DNA of 64,000 nucleotides, taken from contig CANNCW010000002.1 of the NCBI GenBank assembly GCA_947503345.1, positions 186,001 through 250,000 of the forward strand, read 5' to 3'. Source of the DNA: an uncultured Kangiella sp. GTDB taxonomy: Bacteria; Pseudomonadota; Gammaproteobacteria; Enterobacterales; Kangiellaceae. The notes below the pieces were generated by a model. That model was not told the origin of the DNA. It did not search any database and saw only the letters and a program-made list of their open reading frames with translations. Positions 1 through 8,139 of the stretch are shown here, piece after piece. Every line of letters begins with the position of its first letter. Positions within the stretch are counted from its first letter, which is position 1. The position numbers and the translations under genes were made by a program.

Positions 1-53
1 CATTAAAATAATTAATCCTTACATTTCACACCATTAGTCCACCTAACCCAAGC

Positions 54-80
54 TTACGTTAACGTAAATGACACTATACT
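54..80 (+). promoter_or_regulatory. Palindromic operator and promoter of the pdh operon
   Basis: A perfect 14-bp palindrome TTACGTTAACGTAA lies at 54-67, followed by a -10-like TATACT at 75-80, about 130 nt before the first gene. The palindrome occupies the -35 region, as expected for a repressor site. From memory it resembles LiuR-type (MerR family) operators that control branched-chain amino acid degradation in gammaproteobacteria. The palindrome is seen directly; the regulator is inference. Confidence 0.55.
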
Positions 81-209
81 TTTGGCACAAAATTGCGTAG
101 AATCGCGCCCGAAATTGAATCTATTTGAATTTAGGGGTTAGTTTAAATTCAGCTTGTAACTTGCTGATTATCAATAGTTTTCCCCTCTTACTTTAAGGAG
201 AGTGTAGCC

Positions 210-1292
210 TTGACGACTACAACTGTTGCTTCTTTCGAAATTAAGCATCATCAGTATCTAGATGCTGATGGTAAGCCTACTCAAGAATTACCTGCATTTG
301 CCAAAGATATGGATAAGATGCGTTCACTTTACCGCGATATGGCTTTGTTGCGCGCTTTTGATGCGAAAACTTATGCCTTACAACGTACTGGTAAAATGGG
401 AACCTACCCTGCTTCTTTAGGTCAAGAAGCGATTGGTATTGGTTATGGCGACTGCCTAACTGCTGACGACGTTATTGTCCCTTACTACCGTTCTACCGGT
501 GGTTTGTTAAAGCACGGCGTTACCATGAAAGAAATCTTGCAATATTGGGGCGGCGATGAAGGCGGTTCTGATTATTCGGTGGCAAAAGAAGACTTCCCTA
601 TCTGTGTACCAATCGGTAACCAAATCGTTCACGCTTCAGGTGTTGCCAAAGCGATTCAGATCCGCAAGCAAAAGCGTGCGGTCGTAACGGAAATTGGTGA
701 AGGTGGTACTTCTGAGGGTGACTTCTACGAAGGTATTAACGTTGCTGGCGTTTGGAATCTTGGTGTGGTGTTTATGGTAAACAACAACCAATGGGCTATT
801 TCAGTTCCTTCAGAAATCCAAACTGCTTGTGAAACTTATGCACAAAAAGCTATTGCTGCGGGTATCGAAGGTATTCAAGTAGACGGTAACGACATTATTG
901 CAGTTCGCCAAGTCGCTGAATACGCTATTGAGAAAGCACGTAATGGCGGTGGCCCAACGGTTATTGAGTCTGTGACTTACCGTTTGTGTGATCACACCAC
1001 TGCAGATGACGCTTCTCGTTATGACAATAAAGACGTTAAAGATGAAGCTTGGAAAAATGAGCCTATGGTTCGTTTACGCAAATATTTAGAAGCCAATAAA
1101 GCTTGGTCTGATAAAGACGAAGAAGCCATGAATGCTGAAAACGCGAAGAAGGTTGAAGCGGCTGTTGAAGAATATATGGCGATTCCTAAGCCAGGTCCTG
1201 AATTGATGTTTGATCATTTATTTGAAGAGCTTCCAGAAATGACAAAACCACAACGCGAAGAAGCAATTCGCCGGGCTGGAGGTAACAAATAA
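210..1292 (+). CDS. pdhA: Pyruvate (2-oxo acid) dehydrogenase E1 component, alpha subunit
   Basis: Thiamine-diphosphate-dependent E1 alpha subunit, which decarboxylates a 2-oxo acid and passes the acyl group to lipoyl-E2 in the cytoplasm. The 360-residue length and the RSTGG, GTSEGDF and NNNQWAIS motifs fit the Bacillus-type alpha/beta E1 family. The start is TTG, supported by AAGGAG at 195-200 with a 9-nt spacer. The ThDP motif reads GEGG at residues 163-166 instead of the usual GDG, so the metal-binding Asp is replaced by Glu164. First gene of a tightly coupled operon with the beta and E2 genes. A branched-chain (bkdA1) role is the main alternative, because the upstream operator looks LiuR-like. 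The HTTADDASRY segment favours the pyruvate group. Confidence 0.85.
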   Translation: MTTTTVASFEIKHHQYLDADGKPTQELPAFAKDMDKMRSLYRDMALLRAFDAKTYALQRTGKMGTYPASLGQEAIGIGYGDCLTADDVIVPYYRSTGGLLKHGVTMKEILQYWGGDEGGSDYSVAKEDFPICVPIGNQIVHASGVAKAIQIRKQKRAVVTEIGEGGTSEGDFYEGINVAGVWNLGVVFMVNNNQWAISVPSEIQTACETYAQKAIAAGIEGIQVDGNDIIAVRQVAEYAIEKARNGGGPTVIESVTYRLCDHTTADDASRYDNKDVKDEAWKNEPMVRLRKYLEANKAWSDKDEEAMNAENAKKVEAAVEEYMAIPKPGPELMFDHLFEELPEMTKPQREEAIRRAGGNK

Positions 1293-2272
1293 TGGCTGCT
1301 ATTACTTTAATTGAAGCCGTTACGGCTGCCCTAGCTCACGAATTAGAGCATGATAAAGAAGTTATTTTATTCGGCGAAGACGTTGGTAAAAACGGCGGTG
1401 TATTCCGCGCAACTGACGGCCTTCAAGCGACTTATGGCGAAGAAAGAGTTATCGATACGCCGTTAGCAGAGTCTATGATTGCTGGTTTGGCGGTTGGTAT
1501 GGCCGCGCAAGGTATGAAGCCAGTTGCTGAAATGCAGTTTATGGGCTTTATCTTCCCTGCAATGGAGCATATCGTGACTCAAGTAGCACGTATGCGGAAT
1601 CGTACTCGTGGTCGTTTAACCATGCCAATGGTTATTCGCGCACCTTATGGTGGCGGCATCCACGCTCCTGAGCACCACTCAGAATCAACTGAAGCTTTAT
1701 TTGCTCATATCCCAGGTTTGAAAGTAGTTATCCCATCAAACCCTAGTCGTGCTTATGGCTTAATGTTGGCAGCGATTCGTGATCCTGATCCAGTAATCTT
1801 CTTAGAGCCAAAGCGTGTTTACCGAATCGTAAAACACGAAGTTGAAGATAATGGCGAAGAGTATCCATTAGAAGCTTGTTTCGTTGACCGCGAAGGTAAA
1901 GACATCACCCTAATTTCTTGGGGCGCTATGATGCATGAAACTTTAATCGCAGCTGAAAAGTTAGCGGCTGAAGGTATTGATGCTGAAGTGATTGATGTTG
2001 CAACGGTTAGTCCTATCGATATGGAAACTATTTTAGAGTCGGTTCGTAAAACTGGTCGTGTTTGCGTAGTCCAAGAAGCGCCAAAGTCTGGCTCTATTGG
2101 TTCTGAGATTGCTGCTGAGATTGCTGAGCACGCTGTAATGAGCTTACTAGCACCAATCGGTCGTGTATCAGGTTATGATACAGTAATGCCATACTACAAA
2201 TTAGAAAAGCAATACATGCCAACGGTTGATCGCATCTTAGATGAAGCAAAAAGAATCATGGAGTACAAATGA
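1292..2272 (+). CDS. pdhB: Pyruvate (2-oxo acid) dehydrogenase E1 component, beta subunit
   Basis: Beta subunit of the E1 heterotetramer, carrying the transketolase pyrimidine-binding and C-terminal domains. The protein has 326 residues, the usual length. Family signatures are FGEDVG near residue 27, DTPLAES, GGGIHAPEHHSES and the C-terminal RVSGYDTVMPY. Its ATG overlaps the stop of the alpha gene by one base (TAATG), which indicates translational coupling. The HAPEHHSES loop takes part in the active site at the alpha/beta interface. Substrate cannot be decided from this subunit alone. Confidence 0.88.
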   Translation: MAAITLIEAVTAALAHELEHDKEVILFGEDVGKNGGVFRATDGLQATYGEERVIDTPLAESMIAGLAVGMAAQGMKPVAEMQFMGFIFPAMEHIVTQVARMRNRTRGRLTMPMVIRAPYGGGIHAPEHHSESTEALFAHIPGLKVVIPSNPSRAYGLMLAAIRDPDPVIFLEPKRVYRIVKHEVEDNGEEYPLEACFVDREGKDITLISWGAMMHETLIAAEKLAAEGIDAEVIDVATVSPIDMETILESVRKTGRVCVVQEAPKSGSIGSEIAAEIAEHAVMSLLAPIGRVSGYDTVMPYYKLEKQYMPTVDRILDEAKRIMEYK

Positions 2273-3942
2273 AACAGTTTAATTTACCCGATTTAGGTGA
2301 AGGCTTACCGGACGCGGAAATCGTTCGCTGGTTAGTTAAAGAAGGTGATGTAGTTGCGGTTGATCAACCTATGGTTGAAATGGAAACTGCTAAAGCTGTG
2401 GTTGAAGTCCCTTCTCCAAATGCTGGCCGTATTGCCAAATTGCATGGTAACGCGGGTGATGTGATAGACGTTGGCGCGGTTTTAGTGACTTTTGGTGACG
2501 GTGAAGTTGCAGAAGCAGCTCCTGCTCCTAAAGTAGCAGAAAAGCCTGCTGCAGCGCCATCAAACTCTTCACAAGATCAGGGCGGCTCATCAGAAATTTT
2601 TAAACTTCCAGATTTAGGCGAAGGTTTGCCTGATGCTGAAGTGGTTCGCTGGTTAGTTGGCGAAGGTGATTCAATTGAAATCGATCAGCCTATGGTAGAA
2701 ATGGAAACCGCTAAAGCTGTGGTTGAAGTCCCCTCACCTGTTGCTGGTACGGTAACTAAATTATATGGCCAAGCTGGTGATGTGATTGAAGTTGGCGCTC
2801 CATTGGTTGAGTTTGGTGGAACGGCTGGCGGAACAGATAATAGTCCTGCTCCTACTGAAGAAAAAGCAGCTGACAGTGGTACCGTTGTTGGTGCGGTTGA
2901 AGTTGGTAACACAGTAGTAGCAGAAAGCTCTAGCGCTGTAGTTAAAGCTTTAGCTCGCAAATTAAAAGTTGATTTAAGCCAAGTAAAAGGCACTGGCGCT
3001 AATGGCCAAATTACACAGAAAGACGTGAAAGAAGCTTCAACTAATGGAACAGCTTCAGCTGCAAAAGTAGAAGCAGCTCCAGTTAGTGGAACAGATACTT
3101 CTAACCCATTAGCCTATAAAGCTTCGCCAGCCGTTCGTGCATTAGCGCGTAAGCTTGGTGTTGATTTAGGCGCTTGTGCTGCATCTGGTCGCAAAGGTTC
3201 GATTACCCGTGATGATGTGGAAACAGCTTCTAAAGGTGGCAACGTTTCTTCAGCTCCAGCAATGTCGGCAAGCCAAGCTTCAGGTTTACCGCCGGTGAAC
3301 TTAGAAATTAAGCCAGAAACGGTTCGTGGTGTACGTCGTGCCATGTCAATGGGTATGGCTCATTCACATGCAACGGTGGTTCCGACGACTTTAGTTGAAG
3401 ATGCCGATATTTCTGCATGGCCAAAAGGTACTGATTCGTTAGCACGCTATGTTCGTGCTTTAGTAACTGCAGCAAAGCAAGTTCCCGCTATGAACGCTTG
3501 GTTTGATGGTCAGAACTTTGAGCGTATCATTCACCCGAATGTAAACGTAGGTATCGCTGTAGACTCTGGCGATGGACTCTATGTGCCCGTGGTGCATAAT
3601 GCCGATCGCATGGATATGGCTGGCGTACGCTCAGTGGTTCAAGAATTGCGTAAAAAGATTGAAACTAAGTCTTTAAAGCAAGAAGATCAGCAAAATGGCA
3701 CTATCACCCTATCAAACTACGGTTCGATTGCAGGAAGATACGGCACACCAGTAATATCTCCCCCACAGGTAGCCATTATGGGTACTGGTCGTTTCCGTAA
3801 CGAACTCAAGTTAACTGACAAAGGCATCACTAACGCAAAAATGTTGCCATTATCACTAACTTTTGACCACAGAGCCTGTACTGGCGGCGAAGCAGCCCGC
3901 TTCCTAGCAGCAGTTATTGAAGACCTACAAAAAGCTCGATAA
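2269..3942 (+). CDS. pdhC: Dihydrolipoamide acyltransferase (E2) with two lipoyl and two subunit-binding domains
   Basis: Core acyltransferase of the 2-oxo acid dehydrogenase complex, starting in an ATGA overlap with the E1 beta gene. Domains in order: lipoyl 1 (about 1-77, lipoylated Lys42), lipoyl 2 (about 110-183, Lys149), two peripheral subunit-binding domains (about 222-254 and 285-318), and a catalytic domain (about 350-557). The lipoyl motif is METAKAVVEV rather than METDKA, and the two copies are nearly identical in DNA as well. The catalytic motif reads DHRACTGG (533-540). His534 is present, but the usual Asp is Thr538, a variant also recalled from some gammaproteobacterial E2 proteins. 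No E3 (lpd) gene follows, so dihydrolipoamide dehydrogenase must be encoded elsewhere. Confidence 0.87.
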   Translation: MKQFNLPDLGEGLPDAEIVRWLVKEGDVVAVDQPMVEMETAKAVVEVPSPNAGRIAKLHGNAGDVIDVGAVLVTFGDGEVAEAAPAPKVAEKPAAAPSNSSQDQGGSSEIFKLPDLGEGLPDAEVVRWLVGEGDSIEIDQPMVEMETAKAVVEVPSPVAGTVTKLYGQAGDVIEVGAPLVEFGGTAGGTDNSPAPTEEKAADSGTVVGAVEVGNTVVAESSSAVVKALARKLKVDLSQVKGTGANGQITQKDVKEASTNGTASAAKVEAAPVSGTDTSNPLAYKASPAVRALARKLGVDLGACAASGRKGSITRDDVETASKGGNVSSAPAMSASQASGLPPVNLEIKPETVRGVRRAMSMGMAHSHATVVPTTLVEDADISAWPKGTDSLARYVRALVTAAKQVPAMNAWFDGQNFERIIHPNVNVGIAVDSGDGLYVPVVHNADRMDMAGVRSVVQELRKKIETKSLKQEDQQNGTITLSNYGSIAGRYGTPVISPPQVAIMGTGRFRNELKLTDKGITNAKMLPLSLTFDHRACTGGEAARFLAAVIEDLQKAR

Positions 3943-3970
3943 ACATGTAGTGATTCAAGTAAAAGCTAAG

Positions 3971-4006
3971 AAAAAGGCACACACCATTTAGGTCTGTGCC
4001 TTTTTT
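3971..4006 (+). terminator. Rho-independent terminator of the pdh operon
   Basis: Arms at 3971-3985 and 3991-4005 pair with one mismatch around an ATTTA loop. The hairpin ends in a run of six T. It lies 28 nt after the E2 stop codon. Confidence 0.85.
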
Positions 4007-4085
4007 AATTTTTGAAACAATTTAGCTCTGGTACAGCTTGCAGGGCTTTGTTATCCTCAATGAGTTTTAATTTATGGGGATACCA

Positions 4086-6257
4086 ATGAATATCAAACTC
4101 TTATCTTTAGTATCAGCTGTAGCGCTTGCTTTAACCGCTTGTGATAACGCTGAACAAACACAAGCACCTGTACAACCTGAGACAGTAATTGTTAAGGAGG
4201 CTGAGCAAAAACCTGAAACCGCAATTACTGAAACAAATGTTTCTAATGAAGATCCATACATTTGGCTTGAAGATGTTGAAGGTGAAAAAGCCTTAGCCTG
4301 GGTTGAAGAAAACAACAAAACATCTTTAGGTTACTTAAAGTCCAAACCTTTATACCAAGAATTGTATGACAAAAACCTGAAAGTTTATGACTCTGACGAG
4401 CGTATTCCTTATGTCGGTCAAATGGGCGATTACTTCTACAACTTCTGGCGTGATGGCACTAATCAACGAGGTTTATGGCGCCGAACCACTTTGGAAGAAT
4501 ACAAAAAAGATTCTCCTAAGTGGGAAACTATTTTAGATTTAGATAAATTAGCGGAATCTGAAGGCGAAAACTGGGTTTATAAGGGTTCAAATTGTTTATA
4601 CCCTGAATATAAGCGTTGCTTATTAAACCTTTCGCGTGGTGGCGCTGATGCAACGGTCGTGCGTGAGTTTGATATTCCATCGAAATCATTTGTTGAAAAA
4701 GGCTTTTATTTACCTGAAGCAAAATCAAACGTTAGTTGGATTGATTTAAACACAGTTTACGTCGGTACAGATTTTGGCGATGGCAGTATGACAGACTCTG
4801 GCTACTCACGAGTCGTTAAAGAGTGGAAGCGTGGCGAGCCTTTAGAAAAAGCTAAGACTATTTTTGAAGGTGAAAAATCTGATGTTTGGGTTGCCGCTTC
4901 GGTTGCTCACGATAAAAATAAAGCTTACAAAATCATATACCAAGGTTTAACTTTTTACACATCTGATATTTTCTTAGTAACCGATGAAGGCTTGCAAAAG
5001 CTAAATCGTCCACAAGACAGTAGCTTTGCTGGAATCAGTAACGACCAGATGCTTTTAGAACTGAAATCAGACTGGACTATTGATGGTAAAACTTACCCTC
5101 AAGCCGCCCTACTTTCTATGAACATCGATGACTACTTCGCGGGGAAAACTAATTTTACCGAAGTTTTAGTTCCTGATAATCAAACCTCTATTTCTGGAGT
5201 ATCTTCAACTAAAGACTATGTTTTAATTAACACCCTTAAAGATGTTGTTAGTGAGCTACACCGCTATCAATTTAAAGATGGAAAATGGTCAAATGAAAAA
5301 GTCGATATGCCTGACTTAGGTTCTATTTCTGTAGCTGGTACTAGTGACGAGCATAATAACTTTTTTGTTAATTATAATAATTTCTTAACGCCTAGTAGTT
5401 TATATTATTTTGATAGTGCTACTAATAAAGCGAGCGTTCTAAAGAGCCTGCCTGCTTTTTTCGATGCTAAGCCATATAAAGTTGAACAAAAATTTGCTAC
5501 CGCAAAAGATGGAACAAAAATTCCTTATTTCTTAGTAATGCATAAAGATACTGAATATAACGGTAAAAATCCTACTCTATTATATGGTTATGGCGGTTTT
5601 GAAGTATCATTAAGACCAAGCTATTCATCCACCATTGGTATGGACTGGTTAGAGCAAGGTGGTGTTTATGCACTAGCAAATATTCGTGGTGGTGGTGAAT
5701 ATGGCCCAAGATGGCACCAAGCTGCTTTAAAGAAAAATCGTCATATTGCTTTTACCGACTTCATTACGGTTGGTGAAGATCTAGTAGCCAGTAAAATCAC
5801 TTCGCCTCGTCACTTAGGTATTCGTGGTGGTTCTAACGGCGGATTATTAGTAGGAACAGTTGCCACAATGCGCCCTGACTTATTTAATGCTGTTGTCTGT
5901 CAGGTACCTCTATTAGATATGAAACGATTCAATCAGCTTCTTGCAGGTGCAAGCTGGATGGGTGAATACGGTAACCCTGATAATGAAGACGAGTGGGAAT
6001 ACATCAAAACCTATTCTCCATATCACAATGTTGATAAAGATACAGAGTATCCAAAGATCTTCTTCACGACCTCTACACGTGACGATCGAGTTCACCCAGC
6101 TCACGCGCGTAAGATGGTAGCCTTAATGCAAGAACAAGGTCATGATGTTTTATATTATGAAAACACCGAAGGTGGTCATGGTGGAGCTTCAAATAACAAA
6201 CAATCAGCGAGTTTGAACGCTTTGATTTATACATATTTGGCTGATCAGCTTAAGTAG
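4086..6257 (+). CDS. Prolyl oligopeptidase family (S9A) serine peptidase, lipoprotein
   Basis: Cell-envelope serine peptidase that should cleave after proline in short peptides. An N-terminal lipoprotein signal ends in the lipobox LTAC, followed by a beta-propeller region (from DPYIWLEDVEG onward) and a C-terminal alpha/beta-hydrolase domain. The catalytic triad is visible: Ser in GGSNGG (codon at 5832), Asp in the RDDRVHPAH segment (codons 6081-6086) and His in EGGHGG (6177). An upstream in-frame ATG exists at 4074, but the 4086 ATG has GGGGA five bases upstream and gives the better lipoprotein signal. About 723 residues, normal for prolyl oligopeptidase. Flanked by terminators on both sides, so it is probably monocistronic. 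Confidence 0.9.
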   Translation: MNIKLLSLVSAVALALTACDNAEQTQAPVQPETVIVKEAEQKPETAITETNVSNEDPYIWLEDVEGEKALAWVEENNKTSLGYLKSKPLYQELYDKNLKVYDSDERIPYVGQMGDYFYNFWRDGTNQRGLWRRTTLEEYKKDSPKWETILDLDKLAESEGENWVYKGSNCLYPEYKRCLLNLSRGGADATVVREFDIPSKSFVEKGFYLPEAKSNVSWIDLNTVYVGTDFGDGSMTDSGYSRVVKEWKRGEPLEKAKTIFEGEKSDVWVAASVAHDKNKAYKIIYQGLTFYTSDIFLVTDEGLQKLNRPQDSSFAGISNDQMLLELKSDWTIDGKTYPQAALLSMNIDDYFAGKTNFTEVLVPDNQTSISGVSSTKDYVLINTLKDVVSELHRYQFKDGKWSNEKVDMPDLGSISVAGTSDEHNNFFVNYNNFLTPSSLYYFDSATNKASVLKSLPAFFDAKPYKVEQKFATAKDGTKIPYFLVMHKDTEYNGKNPTLLYGYGGFEVSLRPSYSSTIGMDWLEQGGVYALANIRGGGEYGPRWHQAALKKNRHIAFTDFITVGEDLVASKITSPRHLGIRGGSNGGLLVGTVATMRPDLFNAVVCQVPLLDMKRFNQLLAGASWMGEYGNPDNEDEWEYIKTYSPYHNVDKDTEYPKIFFTTSTRDDRVHPAHARKMVALMQEQGHDVLYYENTEGGHGGASNNKQSASLNALIYTYLADQLK

Positions 6258-6275
6258 AACTACCTATTATAATTT

Positions 6276-6299
6276 AAGGGCGCATAAGCGCCCTTTTTT
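6276..6299 (+). terminator. Rho-independent terminator after the prolyl oligopeptidase gene
   Basis: Perfect 8-bp stem AAGGGCGC / GCGCCCTT with an ATAA loop, followed by a T run. It starts 18 nt after the stop codon. Confidence 0.9.
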
Positions 6300-6431
6300 A
6301 ATGATCCCTCGACAAACTAATGATATTACAGAAGTTTCCTATTTATTCCTGTATATTCACCACTATTCAACTTCCTATTCTTTAGGTTTTTATCAACAAT
6401 TTCGAGGTCAAATTAATAAATGGAGAACAAA

Positions 6432-7157
6432 ATGACCCTTGGTGAAAAACTCAGATCTTTACGCGCTGTTAGTGGCTGGACACAACCAGAATGTGCTGAA
6501 AAAATTGGTATCGAGCAATCTTATCTTTCAAAGCTAGAAAACGATAAAAGCATCCCTTCCGCAGAGATATTTGATGCACTTTGCGCCACTTATAAAGTCA
6601 GCCCTGATGAGGTCATAAAAGACTTGGATAAGGCTTATATTCGTAAAAACCTGATGCATATACCTATGGTATCGATTTCGACTAATGGGCATTCTGAGCA
6701 GGTCAAACAAAAAAGAAAACGAAATGTTTTATACTTCTCAGGCTTTATTTTATTAGGAGTGCTACTATTCACCACAAGCAAGCTTCAGCTTATTTCTAAT
6801 GATCATGTTTATGAGTATTTTTCTAGAGGCATTGATTATAAATCTGAGATTAACCAATGCTTAAAAACCAAAGATGCAAAAGAATGTTTTATAAAATACA
6901 CAGAGGTTTACGAATCTAACATCTTTCCTCGCTCAACTTTAAACTTCATCCCCGATACTTTGATCATTAAAGAGTATAAAGGTGACAAATTCAGGGTTAA
7001 TTTAAAACAAGGCTTTAGAGAGTACCAACATCGTTCTGATTATAATGATGCAGGAAAAACCAATAAGATATTAATTCTACTTAGTATTCTAATGTTTACT
7101 TTGGGAATTCTAGGTTTATTTATCGAAGTTCGCTTCTACCGCATCGATAAACAATAA
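6432..7157 (+). CDS. Membrane-anchored XRE-family helix-turn-helix protein
   Basis: An N-terminal HTH domain of the Cro/C1 type (LGEKLRSLRAVSGWTQPEC, then YLSKLENDKSIPS) covers about residues 1-65. A basic stretch KQKRKR precedes a first transmembrane helix (LYFSGFILLGVLLFTT). A periplasmic segment of about 100 residues with paired cysteines follows, and a second helix near the C terminus (ILILLSILMFTLGILGLF). This layout suggests a DNA-binding protein controlled from the membrane; target unknown. An ATG at 6420 is also in frame. The 6432 ATG was chosen because GGAG lies six bases upstream. No close family recognised beyond the HTH. Confidence 0.75.
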   Translation: MTLGEKLRSLRAVSGWTQPECAEKIGIEQSYLSKLENDKSIPSAEIFDALCATYKVSPDEVIKDLDKAYIRKNLMHIPMVSISTNGHSEQVKQKRKRNVLYFSGFILLGVLLFTTSKLQLISNDHVYEYFSRGIDYKSEINQCLKTKDAKECFIKYTEVYESNIFPRSTLNFIPDTLIIKEYKGDKFRVNLKQGFREYQHRSDYNDAGKTNKILILLSILMFTLGILGLFIEVRFYRIDKQ

Positions 7158-7169
7158 GAATAAGACACA

Positions 7170-7202
7170 AAAAAGCCGCTTACATTTCTGCAGCGGCTTT
7201 TT
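7170..7202. terminator. Bidirectional terminator between the HTH gene and tRNA-Lys
   Basis: An 11-bp perfect stem (7170-7180 with 7192-7202) is flanked by A on the left and T on the right. It can therefore end the plus-strand HTH transcript and the minus-strand tRNA transcript. Confidence 0.88.
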
Positions 7203-7224
7203 GCTCTCTTAAAGAGATAAATGA

Positions 7225-7300
7225 TGGTGGGTTGCACAGGAATCGAACCTGTGACCACCTGATTAAAAGTCAGATGCTCTACCGACTGAGCTAGCAACCC
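7225..7300 (-). tRNA. tRNA-Lys (anticodon TTT), copy 1
   Basis: A 76-nt cloverleaf read on the minus strand, with acceptor GGGTTGC/GCAACCC, T-loop GGTTCGATTCC, anticodon loop CTTTTAA and an encoded CCA end. Identical in sequence to the copy at 7449-7524. It has its own promoter upstream and the terminator at 7170-7202 downstream. Confidence 0.97.
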
Positions 7301-7334
7301 ATCTATGTAAGTCTCGAACGACTCAACGGCGCGT

Positions 7335-7362
7335 ATAATACCTTTTTCTTAAAAAAAGACAA
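7335..7362 (-). promoter_or_regulatory. Promoter of tRNA-Lys copy 1
   Basis: On the minus strand a -35 TTGTCT (7357-7362) and a -10 TATTAT (7335-7340) are separated by 16 bp. A GC-rich stretch (ACGCGCC) follows the -10 box, typical of stable-RNA promoters under stringent control. The same arrangement precedes copy 2. Confidence 0.65.
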
Positions 7363-7388
7363 GCCCCTTTTTCAATTATTTCACACAT

Positions 7389-7428
7389 AAAAAAACCGCT
7401 AATCTCAATCAATAAGAATAGCGGTTTT
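7389..7428 (-). terminator. Terminator of tRNA-Lys copy 2
   Basis: A perfect 10-bp stem (7392-7401 with 7419-7428) is followed on the minus strand by seven T. It lies between the two tRNA genes and so separates their transcripts. Confidence 0.8.
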
Positions 7429-7448
7429 ATGGGCTCTCCACCCGAATA

Positions 7449-7524
7449 TGGTGGGTTGCACAGGAATCGAACCTGTGACCACCTGATTAAAAGTCAGATG
7501 CTCTACCGACTGAGCTAGCAACCC
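7449..7524 (-). tRNA. tRNA-Lys (anticodon TTT), copy 2
   Basis: A second 76-nt tRNA-Lys with encoded CCA, identical base for base to copy 1. It is transcribed toward copy 1 but ended by its own terminator. In its leader, at 7562-7578, lies a 7-bp inverted repeat (CCAAGAC / GTCTTGG) between promoter and mature 5' end. Confidence 0.97.
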
Positions 7525-7588
7525 ATTGTTTTTCAACGTGATTTTTAAAGCTTATCTGCTTCCAAGACACCGTCTTGGTGAGGCGTGT

Positions 7589-7616
7589 ATAATACTGTTT
7601 TTGCAGAAAAATACAA
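7589..7616 (-). promoter_or_regulatory. Promoter of tRNA-Lys copy 2
   Basis: Minus-strand -35 TTGTAT (7611-7616), 16-bp spacer and -10 TATTAT (7589-7594) followed by ACACGCC. The layout matches the promoter of copy 1 closely, including the identical -10 box. Confidence 0.65.
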
Positions 7617-7667
7617 GCCTAAATTAATAAAATCTTTAGCTTTTCTTCCTATGATTAATCTAGTTCC

Positions 7668-7791
7668 AATTAACGCTTTAGCTAAAGCTAGACAAGGCGT
7701 TGATGAATTTATTTTGTTGGAGCTTACTCCAGTAAATGGCGAAAAATAAAATCATCAACAACGCAGTATAGCTGACGATAAAGCGTTAATT
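7668..7791. repeat. ERIC-like 124-bp palindromic repeat element
   Basis: Perfect 13-bp terminal inverted repeats AATTAACGCTTTA (7668-7680) and TAAAGCGTTAATT (7779-7791) bound an imperfect long palindrome. Size (124 bp) and internal words GGAGCTTAC and CAACGCAG match, from memory, the core of enterobacterial ERIC elements (about 127 bp). The right terminal repeat contains the last two bases of the fdx stop codon (7790-7792). It codes for nothing and would fold as a long RNA hairpin at the 3' end of the isc transcript. Only one copy was found in this window. Confidence 0.7.
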
Positions 7792-8128
7792 AATGGTTTT
7801 CTTTAGCATGATTTAGTGTGTACTTCGGAATATCTACCACCAAATCTTCATCCGCAACCATTGCTTGACAACTAAGGCGTGACTCAGGCTCTAAGCCCCA
7901 TGCTTTATCCAACATATCATCTTCTAGCTCATCGCTTTCTTCAAGCGAATCAAAGCCTTCTCGTACGACTACATGACATGTTGTACAAGCACATGACATT
8001 TCGCAAGCATGCTCGATATCGATGCCATTTTTCTTAGCAACTTCTAGAATTGTCTGACCTTCTTCAGCTTCAACCACATTGCCTTCTGGACATAACTCTT
8101 CATTCGGTAAAAATATTACTTTTGGCAT
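7790..8128 (-). CDS. fdx: ISC-system [2Fe-2S] ferredoxin
   Basis: Adrenodoxin-type ferredoxin that supplies electrons for Fe-S cluster assembly on IscU. The 112-residue protein has the cluster ligands in CEMSCACTTC (C-x2-C-x2-C after the first Cys) and the fourth Cys in SRLSCQAMV near residue 87. The start of the protein (PKVIFLPNEELCPEG) is typical of ISC Fdx. Last gene of the isc operon, 11 nt after hscA. No iscX follows. Its stop codon overlaps the ERIC-like element. Confidence 0.95.
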   Translation of the reverse strand: MPKVIFLPNEELCPEGNVVEAEEGQTILEVAKKNGIDIEHACEMSCACTTCHVVVREGFDSLEESDELEDDMLDKAWGLEPESRLSCQAMVADEDLVVDIPKYTLNHAKENH

Positions 8129-8139
8129 TCTATAAACCT

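Noticed and set aside
7225..7524. Two identical 76-bp repeats that could suggest a repeat array
   Set aside because: They fold as complete tRNA-Lys genes with encoded CCA; not CRISPR or a mobile repeat.
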